From: Marine Group III euryarchaeote CG-Epi4
GTDB taxonomy: Archaea > Thermoplasmatota > Poseidoniia > MGIII > CG-Epi1
Assembly (NCBI GenBank): GCA_001875365.1
Contig: MIYX01000001.1
Coordinates: 1 to 64,000, forward strand
DNA: 64,000 nt
Direction of reading: 5' to 3'
Shown: positions 7,701-15,138 of the stretch, one piece after another
How positions within the stretch are numbered: position 1 is the first letter of the stretch
Layout: each line of letters begins with the position of its first letter
Made by a program: the position numbers and the translations under genes
Notes under the pieces: generated by a model
What the model was told of the DNA's origin: nothing
What the model saw: the letters and a program-made list of their open reading frames with translations, nothing else
The model's database searches: none

Positions 7701-10689
7701 TAATCTTTCAATGGATAATGGAACTCTTTTCACGGGAACTATAATATTTTATTTTGATGATGTTTTTGTAGAATCTTTTGTTACCAACGGCAACTTTAAT
7801 TTCCAGTACACTCCAGAATCTTCTTATCTAGGAGTAGGTTTACATAAATTGAAACTAAGTTATTCAGAACTAGGTTATAATTTGGGAGCAATTTCTGAAA
7901 AGGAAGTATTTTTCCATAAAAAAGTCATTATTGAACTAAATGAAGAGCAAGTTTTGCGAGACCAAGAAATAGAGATTACAGGATTTGCACGAGATGAAAA
8001 CTCTCTTGCTATATCTGGAATTGATTTATCGTTTACTTGGGGAGATAATGAGGTAGATGGAAAATCTACTACTGAATTTGGTGGTTCATATTCAAAAATT
8101 TATCTGGTTCCTAATGCTCAATTATTAGGTAAAGTTACTGTTCAAGTTAGTTTCGATAATTCTACACAGCCTTACTATGATAACGCAACTGAAATCGTAG
8201 AGTTTACAGTTGTTTCTGAAACATCAATAATGATCCCAGATACAGAGTTAGTTCGAGGTTCAACTATCTGGTTTAATGGCTCGATTCTAGATGACAGAGG
8301 TCAACCTGTTGAAGATATTGAAGTTAATATTTTTTGGGATGGAGATTATTTGAGATATGTTACCGGGGACGCAAATGGTAGCTTTAGTTTTGTTTGTGAA
8401 GATGATTGGAGTTGCTCAGATTTAGATCATCCAGTTGGTATAATTCCTGTTGAACTTGACTTCGGAGGATTCGGTTATTATCTTCCATCAAATTACATTA
8501 CAAATTACACAATATGGGGTAGTACTTTCATTGAAATTAGTAATTTTACTGAGTCAGTGATAGCAGGAAACAATGTATCATTTAATGGCTTTATTATGAA
8601 TGATTTGGGCGTTGCTTTAGACAGAGACATAAAGATTTTGTGGAACGGAATAACTAGAACTACTGTTGAATCAATTAACGGAGAGTTCTCAGGCAGTTTC
8701 AAACTACCTTATGATACTCAAGTGGGAAATCACTCTTTAATTTCCAAGGTAGAGGACCAAAATTATCTTCGTGAATCGTCGGATGAAGTCGAAGTTTTTA
8801 TTCAGAGAGAAACTGAAATAGTGATCCAATGGCTCGGTGGCTACAGAAATCAATCTTCTTTAAGTTCAGGATATCTTCGAGATGCTGCAGGAGTAGGACT
8901 TTCAAATTTAGAGTTAGATTTTTACTTGGATGGTAATTTTATTGGTAATGTTACTACACAAGATTTAGGCCTTTACAGCTTTAATTTTGTAGTTCCAGCA
9001 AGTACCACTTTAGGTAATCATAATCTTGCAGCAAGTTTCAGCGGTTCATACTTTTATGTTGAATCCAATAACGCATTAAATTCTGAGATATTAGCCTCTA
9101 CTGATTTTGTGTTTGACGAGATAGAGGTTTTCAGGAATCAAGAATTTTTCTTAAGTTCTTTTTTGATTGATGATTTAGGCAATCCGATGGTGAACCAGCA
9201 CGTTAATTTAACCTTTGATAATAAGAAATATCCTTTAGTTACTGGTCTAGATGGTTTCATTGAACAAAATATATCCTTGTCCCCAGTAAATGTATTGGGT
9301 AATTATATTGCAAAATGGGATTACTCAGGTTATGAATATTACCTTCCAGTATCGTCTGAGCAGAAAGTTCGAGTTTTGGCATCAACTAATATTGTGTTAG
9401 TTTCAGATTCAGAGGTTATTGTTGGTGAAACTTTTACGTTTAATGGAACTCTAAAAGATGATATGAATAATCCACTTCAGGCAACGTTAAGTTTTTCATT
9501 TGATGGTTCTTTAATAGAAACTCTAGAGTCAGATTCGAATGGTTATTTTGAAAATACCTATTTAGTTCCGAATGAAAGTATTGCAGGCCCTAATACAATA
9601 GTAATTACTTACATTCCTGACGAATTTTACCTTTCGTCTACTTCAAGTTGGGTTCTACAAGTTTCTCATAATATTAGACTTGAATTACCTGATTATTCTT
9701 CAATGACAAATACAACAGAGACAATTTCGGGTTTTGTTTTTGATAAGGCAGAACGCCCGGTTTCAAACCTAGAAGTTCGATTAACTTTAGATTCTGGCTT
9801 TCCTTTAATAGGTAAAACAGATCAATTTGGCGAATTTAAAATAGATTTAGAAATTCCATTTGGCACGTCTTTAGGCTATCATAATCTGACGGTTGAATCA
9901 TTTGGAAACAATTATTACATTGGAAATAGTACAAATTCTAAATTGTTTGTTCAAGGCCAAACATTATTGACATTAAATATTCCAGCTTCATTAGAATATG
10001 AACAAGAGTTCACAGGAGCTGTTACTCTTCAGATGTATGATGGTACTTTTGTTTCTGGAGCTCCATTATTGATTTCATTTGAACCGTTGGGAATGACTAC
10101 AATGGTTGTTACAGACTTTAATGGTACAGCAACATTTACTTCGTACTTTTCGGGAAATGTTACAGTTCCTATGAATGTTATTGTAAATTATACAGGAAGT
10201 GAAGAATATGTAGCTAGTGATATTGAATCTACAATTATCTACAGAGCACCTTCCCAACAATCAAATTATGCACTATGGGTAGTTGTTGGAGCTGCAATAG
10301 TGGCTTCATCAGGAGTATTACTTGGTTGGAAATGGTATCGCGAACGCCATCTTCGAGAGATTCAAAGAATACTGGAATCTACAGCTTTGGCGTTGGAAGC
10401 GAATATGGATTATAGAGATTCAATTGTATTCTCCTACAAAGAGATGTGTAAAGTATTACAAGGTCACGGATATCTTAGGAGACATTTTGAGACAGTTAGA
10501 GAGTTTCAGGAGGCACTTAGATCCGCCTTATCATTAGATCAAGACTCTGTTGCACGATTAACTATACTTTATGAGGAAGCCGATTACACTAAAAAAGAAT
10601 TGGATGATGATCATCGAATTAATGCAGTATCTTCCCTTAGAACTGTAATTGAAAGCCTAGATCTAAATGATTCTGCTGTAGAAGAATAG
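4759..10689 (+). CDS. Giant transglutaminase/Ig-repeat surface protein with DUF4129 tail
   Basis: The 1976-residue protein starts with a signal peptide (to about residue 26, SFPVSA). Acidic TSP3/EF-hand repeats like those of the preceding gene follow (about 28-200). A transglutaminase core follows with C447 in GACRHRS, H473 in NEAHAFVEVY and N496 in WKRINLGG, an Asn where Asp is usual. About a dozen Ig-like/carboxypeptidase-regulatory repeats of roughly 95 residues cover about 535-1830. A membrane helix lies near 1836-1860, and the cytoplasmic C-terminus (about 1862-1976) matches DUF4129. Transglutaminase plus DUF4129 is the TgpA arrangement found with MoxR and DUF58, whose genes follow directly. 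Protein crosslinking or proteolysis at the cell surface is plausible; the substrate is unknown. Confidence 0.85.
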   Translation: MKEKIAVIFAVLILIFSPLASFPVSADIDPDEDNDLDGYDANRDGIISSDEKYTNLEEYFNNTNPNNPDTDDGGAWDGWEIYYGFDPRNASDESDDNDGDSLSNSIEFYWDSDPFSADSDQDGMPDGWEDTYSDREVDGIGCGLDPTDGSDKFGDPDGDGSDNLREYQENTDPCDADSDDDGDPDGEDPPPVDPDDDDSSNPDTGATDGNVTIYEIFDPVLGTVKRWTSLDGLLYDDQASNPTDMYTMYNYDSDKYEIFPTGSEDYTNIFEGWIWMGITISTTEYTKIPSVSPDADVIDYDPNSTDITIRFFKDGADNYYVQGNENTVIDLKYRMGTNGSYFNRPISEDLTIDDIPEEVIRPINGANQVKENVKEFLQYRHDNGTIANEPLYWLWPENQDPETNLALIINNLTWYFSAFIEGDGDVPDTEEPWDAYQTICINGIGACRHRSFGFFVTALALGAPTRYVSNEAHAFVEVYIPEDNETVSASHWKRINLGGTGSSNTLDRPDEEDEESDTFNFDDMDPDDIENMTGETVDVVITSISPNDRIDKGAAISVQGYVENQNGTRLPNFEVGFGMWDEMHTQPIFEIGQTVTNATGFFDANLVDFLKALPGENEIYAASYKEGFLGVDGPEIIEIYSNSTFTLNNPDSVGKGQDLIVSGTLLDVGGIPVEGKTLTIFLWEDTYNGITNCNAGWTPILCNIGEISGEPVTDEFGNFIFSWTVPENGQPTPDTDYHIYVSYESSDGDYVYSTSQSTDLVILDSTVDLFAELEPGEEYIGNKFWVNGSIADTAIGNGAISVEVAGFELITFDVSQTDWSTELSVPSGLSAGNYTVIISFDSESATLPDERFDLEFTVFGTSSIEIDTNNLKITRGEIVSLEGELVDHLGEPIAGEEIQFIWESEIVGTAITETDGDFSFDYPVSLDTSLGNLSWAVNFSGNYFYKNSSASQLVEVYQQTVINFQVDQTHFYAGDEFFVSGNLSMDNGTLFTGTIIFYFDDVFVESFVTNGNFNFQYTPESSYLGVGLHKLKLSYSELGYNLGAISEKEVFFHKKVIIELNEEQVLRDQEIEITGFARDENSLAISGIDLSFTWGDNEVDGKSTTEFGGSYSKIYLVPNAQLLGKVTVQVSFDNSTQPYYDNATEIVEFTVVSETSIMIPDTELVRGSTIWFNGSILDDRGQPVEDIEVNIFWDGDYLRYVTGDANGSFSFVCEDDWSCSDLDHPVGIIPVELDFGGFGYYLPSNYITNYTIWGSTFIEISNFTESVIAGNNVSFNGFIMNDLGVALDRDIKILWNGITRTTVESINGEFSGSFKLPYDTQVGNHSLISKVEDQNYLRESSDEVEVFIQRETEIVIQWLGGYRNQSSLSSGYLRDAAGVGLSNLELDFYLDGNFIGNVTTQDLGLYSFNFVVPASTTLGNHNLAASFSGSYFYVESNNALNSEILASTDFVFDEIEVFRNQEFFLSSFLIDDLGNPMVNQHVNLTFDNKKYPLVTGLDGFIEQNISLSPVNVLGNYIAKWDYSGYEYYLPVSSEQKVRVLASTNIVLVSDSEVIVGETFTFNGTLKDDMNNPLQATLSFSFDGSLIETLESDSNGYFENTYLVPNESIAGPNTIVITYIPDEFYLSSTSSWVLQVSHNIRLELPDYSSMTNTTETISGFVFDKAERPVSNLEVRLTLDSGFPLIGKTDQFGEFKIDLEIPFGTSLGYHNLTVESFGNNYYIGNSTNSKLFVQGQTLLTLNIPASLEYEQEFTGAVTLQMYDGTFVSGAPLLISFEPLGMTTMVVTDFNGTATFTSYFSGNVTVPMNVIVNYTGSEEYVASDIESTIIYRAPSQQSNYALWVVVGAAIVASSGVLLGWKWYRERHLREIQRILESTALALEANMDYRDSIVFSYKEMCKVLQGHGYLRRHFETVREFQEALRSALSLDQDSVARLTILYEEADYTKKELDDDHRINAVSSLRTVIESLDLNDSAVEE

Positions 10690-10690
10690 T

Positions 10691-11995
10691 ATGAAAATTT
10701 CTAGCCGTTCAGGTATAATAATTCTTTTTGCGACCATTGCAGTTTGTACTCTAGTTTTATTTCCTTTGTTACAGTATGTTGCAGAGAGAGATCCACAGTT
10801 ATCAGCTTATGATGATGATTGGAATGATATCTCTAATTTTAGAAAAAGTTTAGAGGAGAGTCCAGATTCAAATTATAATGTAAGTGCAGTATTATCTAAT
10901 CCTGGAGTACTTGATGAGATTTCCGACCCTTCTTCTACATTGTTCGTAATAGTAGGGACTGAATCGCCGTATTCTTCACTAGAACTTGAGATACTAGCAA
11001 GATATATGGAAAGCGGAGGTAGTATCCTAGTATTTGGCGATTTTGATTACTCTAATACGATTGCCCAATTATTTGCGATAGAATTTGTAAAACATAGATT
11101 ATGGGATCAAAATTATCGAGATAATTTATCATTGATTCCTACGACAGCTTTTGTTGATGGCCAATCCTATAACATTCTTCTGAATGAGCCCGTTGCAATT
11201 AGAGATTTAGGTTCACAGTATGTTAATCTTTGGAGTCAGGGTTTTGAGTGGAATAAACAAATATTCATTACTACTTCAAAGAATTCCTGGATTGATTCAG
11301 ATGATGATGGATTAATAACTCCTGAAGACGAAGTTTCAGGTCCACAAGGTTTTACCGTTGGAATGAGGTGTGATATGAAATCGGCAGATGGCGTTCAATT
11401 GGGAACTGCCGTTTTTGTTTCAGATTCTAGTTTACCTATTAATATGATGTGGAATGAGGACAGAAATTCAGATTTTTTACTAAAATTGATAGAGTCAATG
11501 ATAGGAAGTGAGGGCGAAATATTGTTTGATGAGTCTAGACATACGCAGGAATCCTTTGGCGCTAGTTTATTCCAAAGTGCCCTAGGCTTTTATTTTCTCT
11601 TGGCAGGTGATACTTTGATAATTCAAGTAATTAGATTAAATGTTCTAGTTTTAGTTATAATTTTGACAATGGGTTTATCAATGAGACAAGCCGAACCAAA
11701 GCGTTGGTATCATATTTTTGATATTAGAAAGCCTAGACCTCTTCGTTCATATGGACACAGTCTTGACAAAGGAATTCTTGCACTTCAAGATGTTTTTTTG
11801 GAAAGATTAAGGCTAAAATATCAAGTTTACGAATTCGATGATAAGTCGAGAAAAGATCGAATGGGAATATTGCCAGACGTCCTTAATCGTTATAATGTGG
11901 CCTTAGATGAAGATATCAAGATGCTTCTGGGTAATCCACAAGAAATAAGGCCAGATATTCTTAGAAGTATAGCTAAAAAATTGAGTGCGTGGTAA
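10691..11995 (+). CDS. DUF4350-type membrane protein of the MoxR/DUF58 operon
   Basis: The 434-residue protein has an N-terminal membrane helix (about 8-30), an extracytoplasmic domain with the DUF4350-like core (MESGGSILVFGDFDYSNT, about 107-124), a second hydrophobic region (about 292-330) and a cytoplasmic C-terminal tail. An EF-hand-like loop, D202-x-D204-x-D206-G-x-I209, lies in the extracytoplasmic part, echoing the Ca-binding repeats of the upstream genes. The start is 1 nt after the preceding stop, and the end overlaps the MoxR gene, so it is translated in one operon. DUF4350 proteins accompany transglutaminase, DUF4129, MoxR and DUF58 genes in many prokaryotes; their biochemical role is unknown. 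Confidence 0.75.
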   Translation: MKISSRSGIIILFATIAVCTLVLFPLLQYVAERDPQLSAYDDDWNDISNFRKSLEESPDSNYNVSAVLSNPGVLDEISDPSSTLFVIVGTESPYSSLELEILARYMESGGSILVFGDFDYSNTIAQLFAIEFVKHRLWDQNYRDNLSLIPTTAFVDGQSYNILLNEPVAIRDLGSQYVNLWSQGFEWNKQIFITTSKNSWIDSDDDGLITPEDEVSGPQGFTVGMRCDMKSADGVQLGTAVFVSDSSLPINMMWNEDRNSDFLLKLIESMIGSEGEILFDESRHTQESFGASLFQSALGFYFLLAGDTLIIQVIRLNVLVLVIILTMGLSMRQAEPKRWYHIFDIRKPRPLRSYGHSLDKGILALQDVFLERLRLKYQVYEFDDKSRKDRMGILPDVLNRYNVALDEDIKMLLGNPQEIRPDILRSIAKKLSAW

Positions 11996-12998
11996 ATTGA
12001 GCAGCAAAAAAGACATAGAGAAAAATTCTAGTCAATCTCTTGACTTAGTTAAGAAGACTAATAAGTCTGCAAAACAAATTGCAGATGAAGTTTCTAATGT
12101 AGTTTTGGGAAAGGAACAAACAATTGAGATGGTAATGGCTGGCATTTTAGCTAATGGCAATATTCTTTTTGAAGATTTTCCAGGTTTAGCAAAAACACTA
12201 ATGTCCAATACATTAGCTGATGCTTTAGGGTGTGAATTCAAGAGGATACAATTTACTCCTGATTTACTACCTGCAGATATCACAGGTTCTTATTTTTTTG
12301 ATCCTGAAAAAAATAAGTTTAAGTTCCGTAAAGGACCTATTTTCTGTAATATTCTTTTAGCGGATGAGATCAACAGGGCTCCTCCAAAAACTCAAGCTGC
12401 TTTATTAGAAGCAATGCAAGAGAAACAAATTACCATTGAGGGAACAACACATAAGCTAGCATCTCCTTTCATTGTTTTAGCAACCCAGAATCCAATAGAG
12501 TACGAAGGAACATATCCACTTCCAGAGGCTCAGATGGATCGCTTTTTAATTAAACTGAGTGTAGGGTACCCAGATGAAGATGTTGAGACAGGCATTCTTG
12601 AGGGACGCTCACAAAGAAAAAAAGATTCATTTACAGTTAAATCTAGAGCGACTCCCGATAAAGTAGATGAGATGCATGCTTCAATTGAGGAAGTTTTTGT
12701 TAAGAAGGAAGTGATGAGGTATATTGTAGATTTAGTTCAATCCACACGAAGAGATCCTCGTGTTGCTGTAGGTTCAAGTCCTCGAGGAAGTCTTGGTTTG
12801 TTTAAGTTGTCTCGAGCGTTGGCAGTTCTTTCAGGTAGAGATTACGTTGTTCCGGATGATGTCAAGAGAGCTGCAATTCCTGTACTTGGTCACAGAATAA
12901 TTCTTAAGCCAGAGGCACGTATCCGCGGTGTAAATGTTGAAGAAGTTATAGGTGAATTGCTTATGACAGTCCAAGTTCCTGCAGTAACTGTGGAATAG
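11985..12998 (+). CDS. MoxR-family AAA+ ATPase
   Basis: This 337-residue ATPase has the MoxR-type Walker A EDFPGLAKT (63-71), Walker B ILLADEINRA (about 123-132), sensor-1 region ATQNP (156-160) followed by EYEGTYPLPEAQMDRF, and the C-terminal lid domain. MoxR ATPases act as chaperone-like factors that mature or activate partner proteins, usually together with a DUF58 or VWA-domain protein, here encoded next. The GTG start overlaps the DUF4350 gene by 11 bp; a TTG four codons later (11997) is an alternative. The N-terminal 25 residues are polar and Ser/Lys-rich. Confidence 0.93.
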   Translation: MRGKLSSKKDIEKNSSQSLDLVKKTNKSAKQIADEVSNVVLGKEQTIEMVMAGILANGNILFEDFPGLAKTLMSNTLADALGCEFKRIQFTPDLLPADITGSYFFDPEKNKFKFRKGPIFCNILLADEINRAPPKTQAALLEAMQEKQITIEGTTHKLASPFIVLATQNPIEYEGTYPLPEAQMDRFLIKLSVGYPDEDVETGILEGRSQRKKDSFTVKSRATPDKVDEMHASIEEVFVKKEVMRYIVDLVQSTRRDPRVAVGSSPRGSLGLFKLSRALAVLSGRDYVVPDDVKRAAIPVLGHRIILKPEARIRGVNVEEVIGELLMTVQVPAVTVE

Positions 12999-13002
12999 TG
13001 CA

Positions 13003-14250
13003 ATGTGGACACGCAAGGCAATTGTTTACGTTGGTTTAGGCGTCATTCTTGTATTGTTTGCTCCTTTCATTAACAATCTTCAGCTTTTTTTACTTGGAAC
13101 AGCTATACTGGCGTTTGTAGCCGTTCATAGTCTTGTTAATACAAGACCTATTGACGTTAAAGTTACAAGAAGCTTTAACGATGATCAAGTATTTGAAAAT
13201 AGTAATGTTAGTATTGATTTAGTTGTTCAAAATAAAGGCCGCTCAGTGGGTTTTTTAGAGATTTATGACAATTTGCCCTCTGAAGTTGAAGTTCGTTCTG
13301 GATTAAATCACAGCGTAATTCGTTTGAGAAAGAATGAAACGGTAGTCAATCAGTATCTACTTGATTGTAGATTAAGAGGTCAATTTAGATTAGGAAATCC
13401 TAGATTAAGAATATACAATCCTTCATTTTTATTTTACTACGAATCGGAAATTGAATCTAAGTCTAGTTTAGTCGTATTACCTCAAATTGAGGAAATAGAA
13501 GGCGTTGATCTGTCAACAGACTTTCCAAAAATGTATCAAGGTGCTATGCCAATAAGAAGAATAGGAACTAGTGGGGAATTCTATGGAATTCGAGAATATT
13601 TCCCTGGCGATGATTTCAAGAATATAAATTGGAGAGTTTTTGGCCGTACAAGGAAATTGATGGTTAATCAGTTTGAAAGAGAAGATATTTCAGATATAAT
13701 GATTGTTTTGGATGCGCGAGAGATTACAGGTACGGGTACAATTTTGAGGAATCCTCTTAATTATTCATGTAAAGCTGCAGCCTCTTTAGTTAATTTCTTT
13801 CTGAGGACGAGAAATAGAGTAGGCTTGATTACTTATGGTGAATCAGTAAATGTTATTTCACCAGATACCGGAGAAAGACATCTTTTTAAGATTCTAACCG
13901 CCTTAGCAGAGATTAAGTCTGCAGGGTCTTTGGGATTACATACCGTATTAGGTGATCTCCGGAATTTTACGCCTCGTTCTCCAGTAATGGTAATATCTAC
14001 ACTAGAAAATGATAAGACAAGTGCAACCGCATTACGTGAGATTACAGCTCGAGGTTTCAAACTCACAGTTATAGCACCAGATACTTTAGATTACGATAGA
14101 GACTCAAGGATAATATCGCCAACAGTATATTTTACAGCTTCAGCCTCATTGGAAAATAAGATTACAGAAGCTCGCTCATTAGGAGCTCGAGCTATGCGCT
14201 GGAATCCAGATTCGGTACTATCTACATCATTAGCAGAGGTAATACGTTAA
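13003..14250 (+). CDS. DUF58 domain protein (VWA-like), membrane anchored
   Basis: The 415-residue protein has two adjacent N-terminal membrane helices (about 6-42), a beta-rich domain, then the DUF58 signature GEFYGIREYFPGDDFKNINW (about 191-210) and a VWA-like fold. The MIDAS position reads DAREI (after IMIVL), so the usual DxSxS metal site is not intact. DUF58 proteins are partners of MoxR ATPases; the MoxR gene ends 4 bp upstream, and the next gene starts within this stop codon (TAATG). It is probably the cytoplasmic scaffold of the surface machinery encoded upstream. Confidence 0.88.
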   Translation: MWTRKAIVYVGLGVILVLFAPFINNLQLFLLGTAILAFVAVHSLVNTRPIDVKVTRSFNDDQVFENSNVSIDLVVQNKGRSVGFLEIYDNLPSEVEVRSGLNHSVIRLRKNETVVNQYLLDCRLRGQFRLGNPRLRIYNPSFLFYYESEIESKSSLVVLPQIEEIEGVDLSTDFPKMYQGAMPIRRIGTSGEFYGIREYFPGDDFKNINWRVFGRTRKLMVNQFEREDISDIMIVLDAREITGTGTILRNPLNYSCKAAASLVNFFLRTRNRVGLITYGESVNVISPDTGERHLFKILTALAEIKSAGSLGLHTVLGDLRNFTPRSPVMVISTLENDKTSATALREITARGFKLTVIAPDTLDYDRDSRIISPTVYFTASASLENKITEARSLGARAMRWNPDSVLSTSLAEVIR

Positions 14251-15095
14251 TGCAAACAAGTAATACTTTAGCAATTATGCAATCCATAGCGACTTTATCG
14301 TTGATGCTCAGCTTAAGTTTTGCTTATTTAATTAATCCAATCGAGGATTCTTTATTTTTTGGCGCACTTGATGGGTTTACTAGTAGCTTGTACAACAGTA
14401 ATGTAATTAATGAGTTAAATACTTCAGTTATAGCTGGAATATTGGTAGGATTATTCCTAGGAACTACAAACATTTTGTTAAGTTCCAGTAAGAAAATTTA
14501 TGATTATGTTTTAATGAGTATTGTTTCATTTTTTGTACTAATCTTTATTGGTTATGTATTTAGTGTAGAATGGGTACCATATGAGCCTCTTCAGCAAATA
14601 CTTTTTTGGGTATTTATTGGACTACCAGTTTCAACGGGAATGGTTGGTATTTGGCAAAATAAAATAAGCAATCAAATAATATCTGCCTTTTTCATATTAT
14701 CTATGCCTCTTGGTTTATCAGGTAACACTAATGATCAAATTTACCCAATTTTAGGATTTGTTTTTAGTTTTATTCTGTACTTAGAATTGAGCTATGGGCA
14801 CGCAAGGTATAGTAGATTGGCAAGAGTAATGTCTTATTCTAAGGAATATGAAGATGTTTTAGTTTGGTTCTTGACAACATTACTGGTCACTCTAGCATTT
14901 GCGATGATACTAACATCTTTAGCTTTCTTATTTCATGATTTATTAGGTACTATTTTGCCATATAGTTTCTCAAATTCTATAGAATACAATACAATTTACG
15001 GTCAGGCACTATCAGTGTTAGTTTTCTTTATGCTCTGGTCTGTCATTCAGATTCTCTTTTCCAGAGGATATCTAGCAAGACAGGTTGAAGATTGA
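14250..15095 (+). CDS. Polytopic membrane protein of unknown function, end of MoxR operon
   Basis: The 281-residue protein is almost entirely hydrophobic, with about eight predicted membrane helices and no motif I recognise. It overlaps the DUF58 gene by 1 nt and is the last gene of the transglutaminase/DUF4350/MoxR/DUF58 operon, followed by a new promoter. Position suggests a membrane component of that system; no function can be read from the sequence. Confidence 0.75.
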   Translation: MQTSNTLAIMQSIATLSLMLSLSFAYLINPIEDSLFFGALDGFTSSLYNSNVINELNTSVIAGILVGLFLGTTNILLSSSKKIYDYVLMSIVSFFVLIFIGYVFSVEWVPYEPLQQILFWVFIGLPVSTGMVGIWQNKISNQIISAFFILSMPLGLSGNTNDQIYPILGFVFSFILYLELSYGHARYSRLARVMSYSKEYEDVLVWFLTTLLVTLAFAMILTSLAFLFHDLLGTILPYSFSNSIEYNTIYGQALSVLVFFMLWSVIQILFSRGYLARQVED

Positions 15096-15108
15096 TTAGT
15101 AAGCAGAA

Positions 15109-15118
15109 ACTTAAAAAC
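15109..15118 (+). promoter_or_regulatory. TATA box of the transketolase gene
   Basis: ACTTAAAAAC is centred about 26 bp before the ATG at 15139, in the 43-bp gap after the MoxR operon. It marks a new, leaderless transcription unit. Confidence 0.5.
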
Positions 15119-15138
15119 AATACTTTAATCCCAAATAT

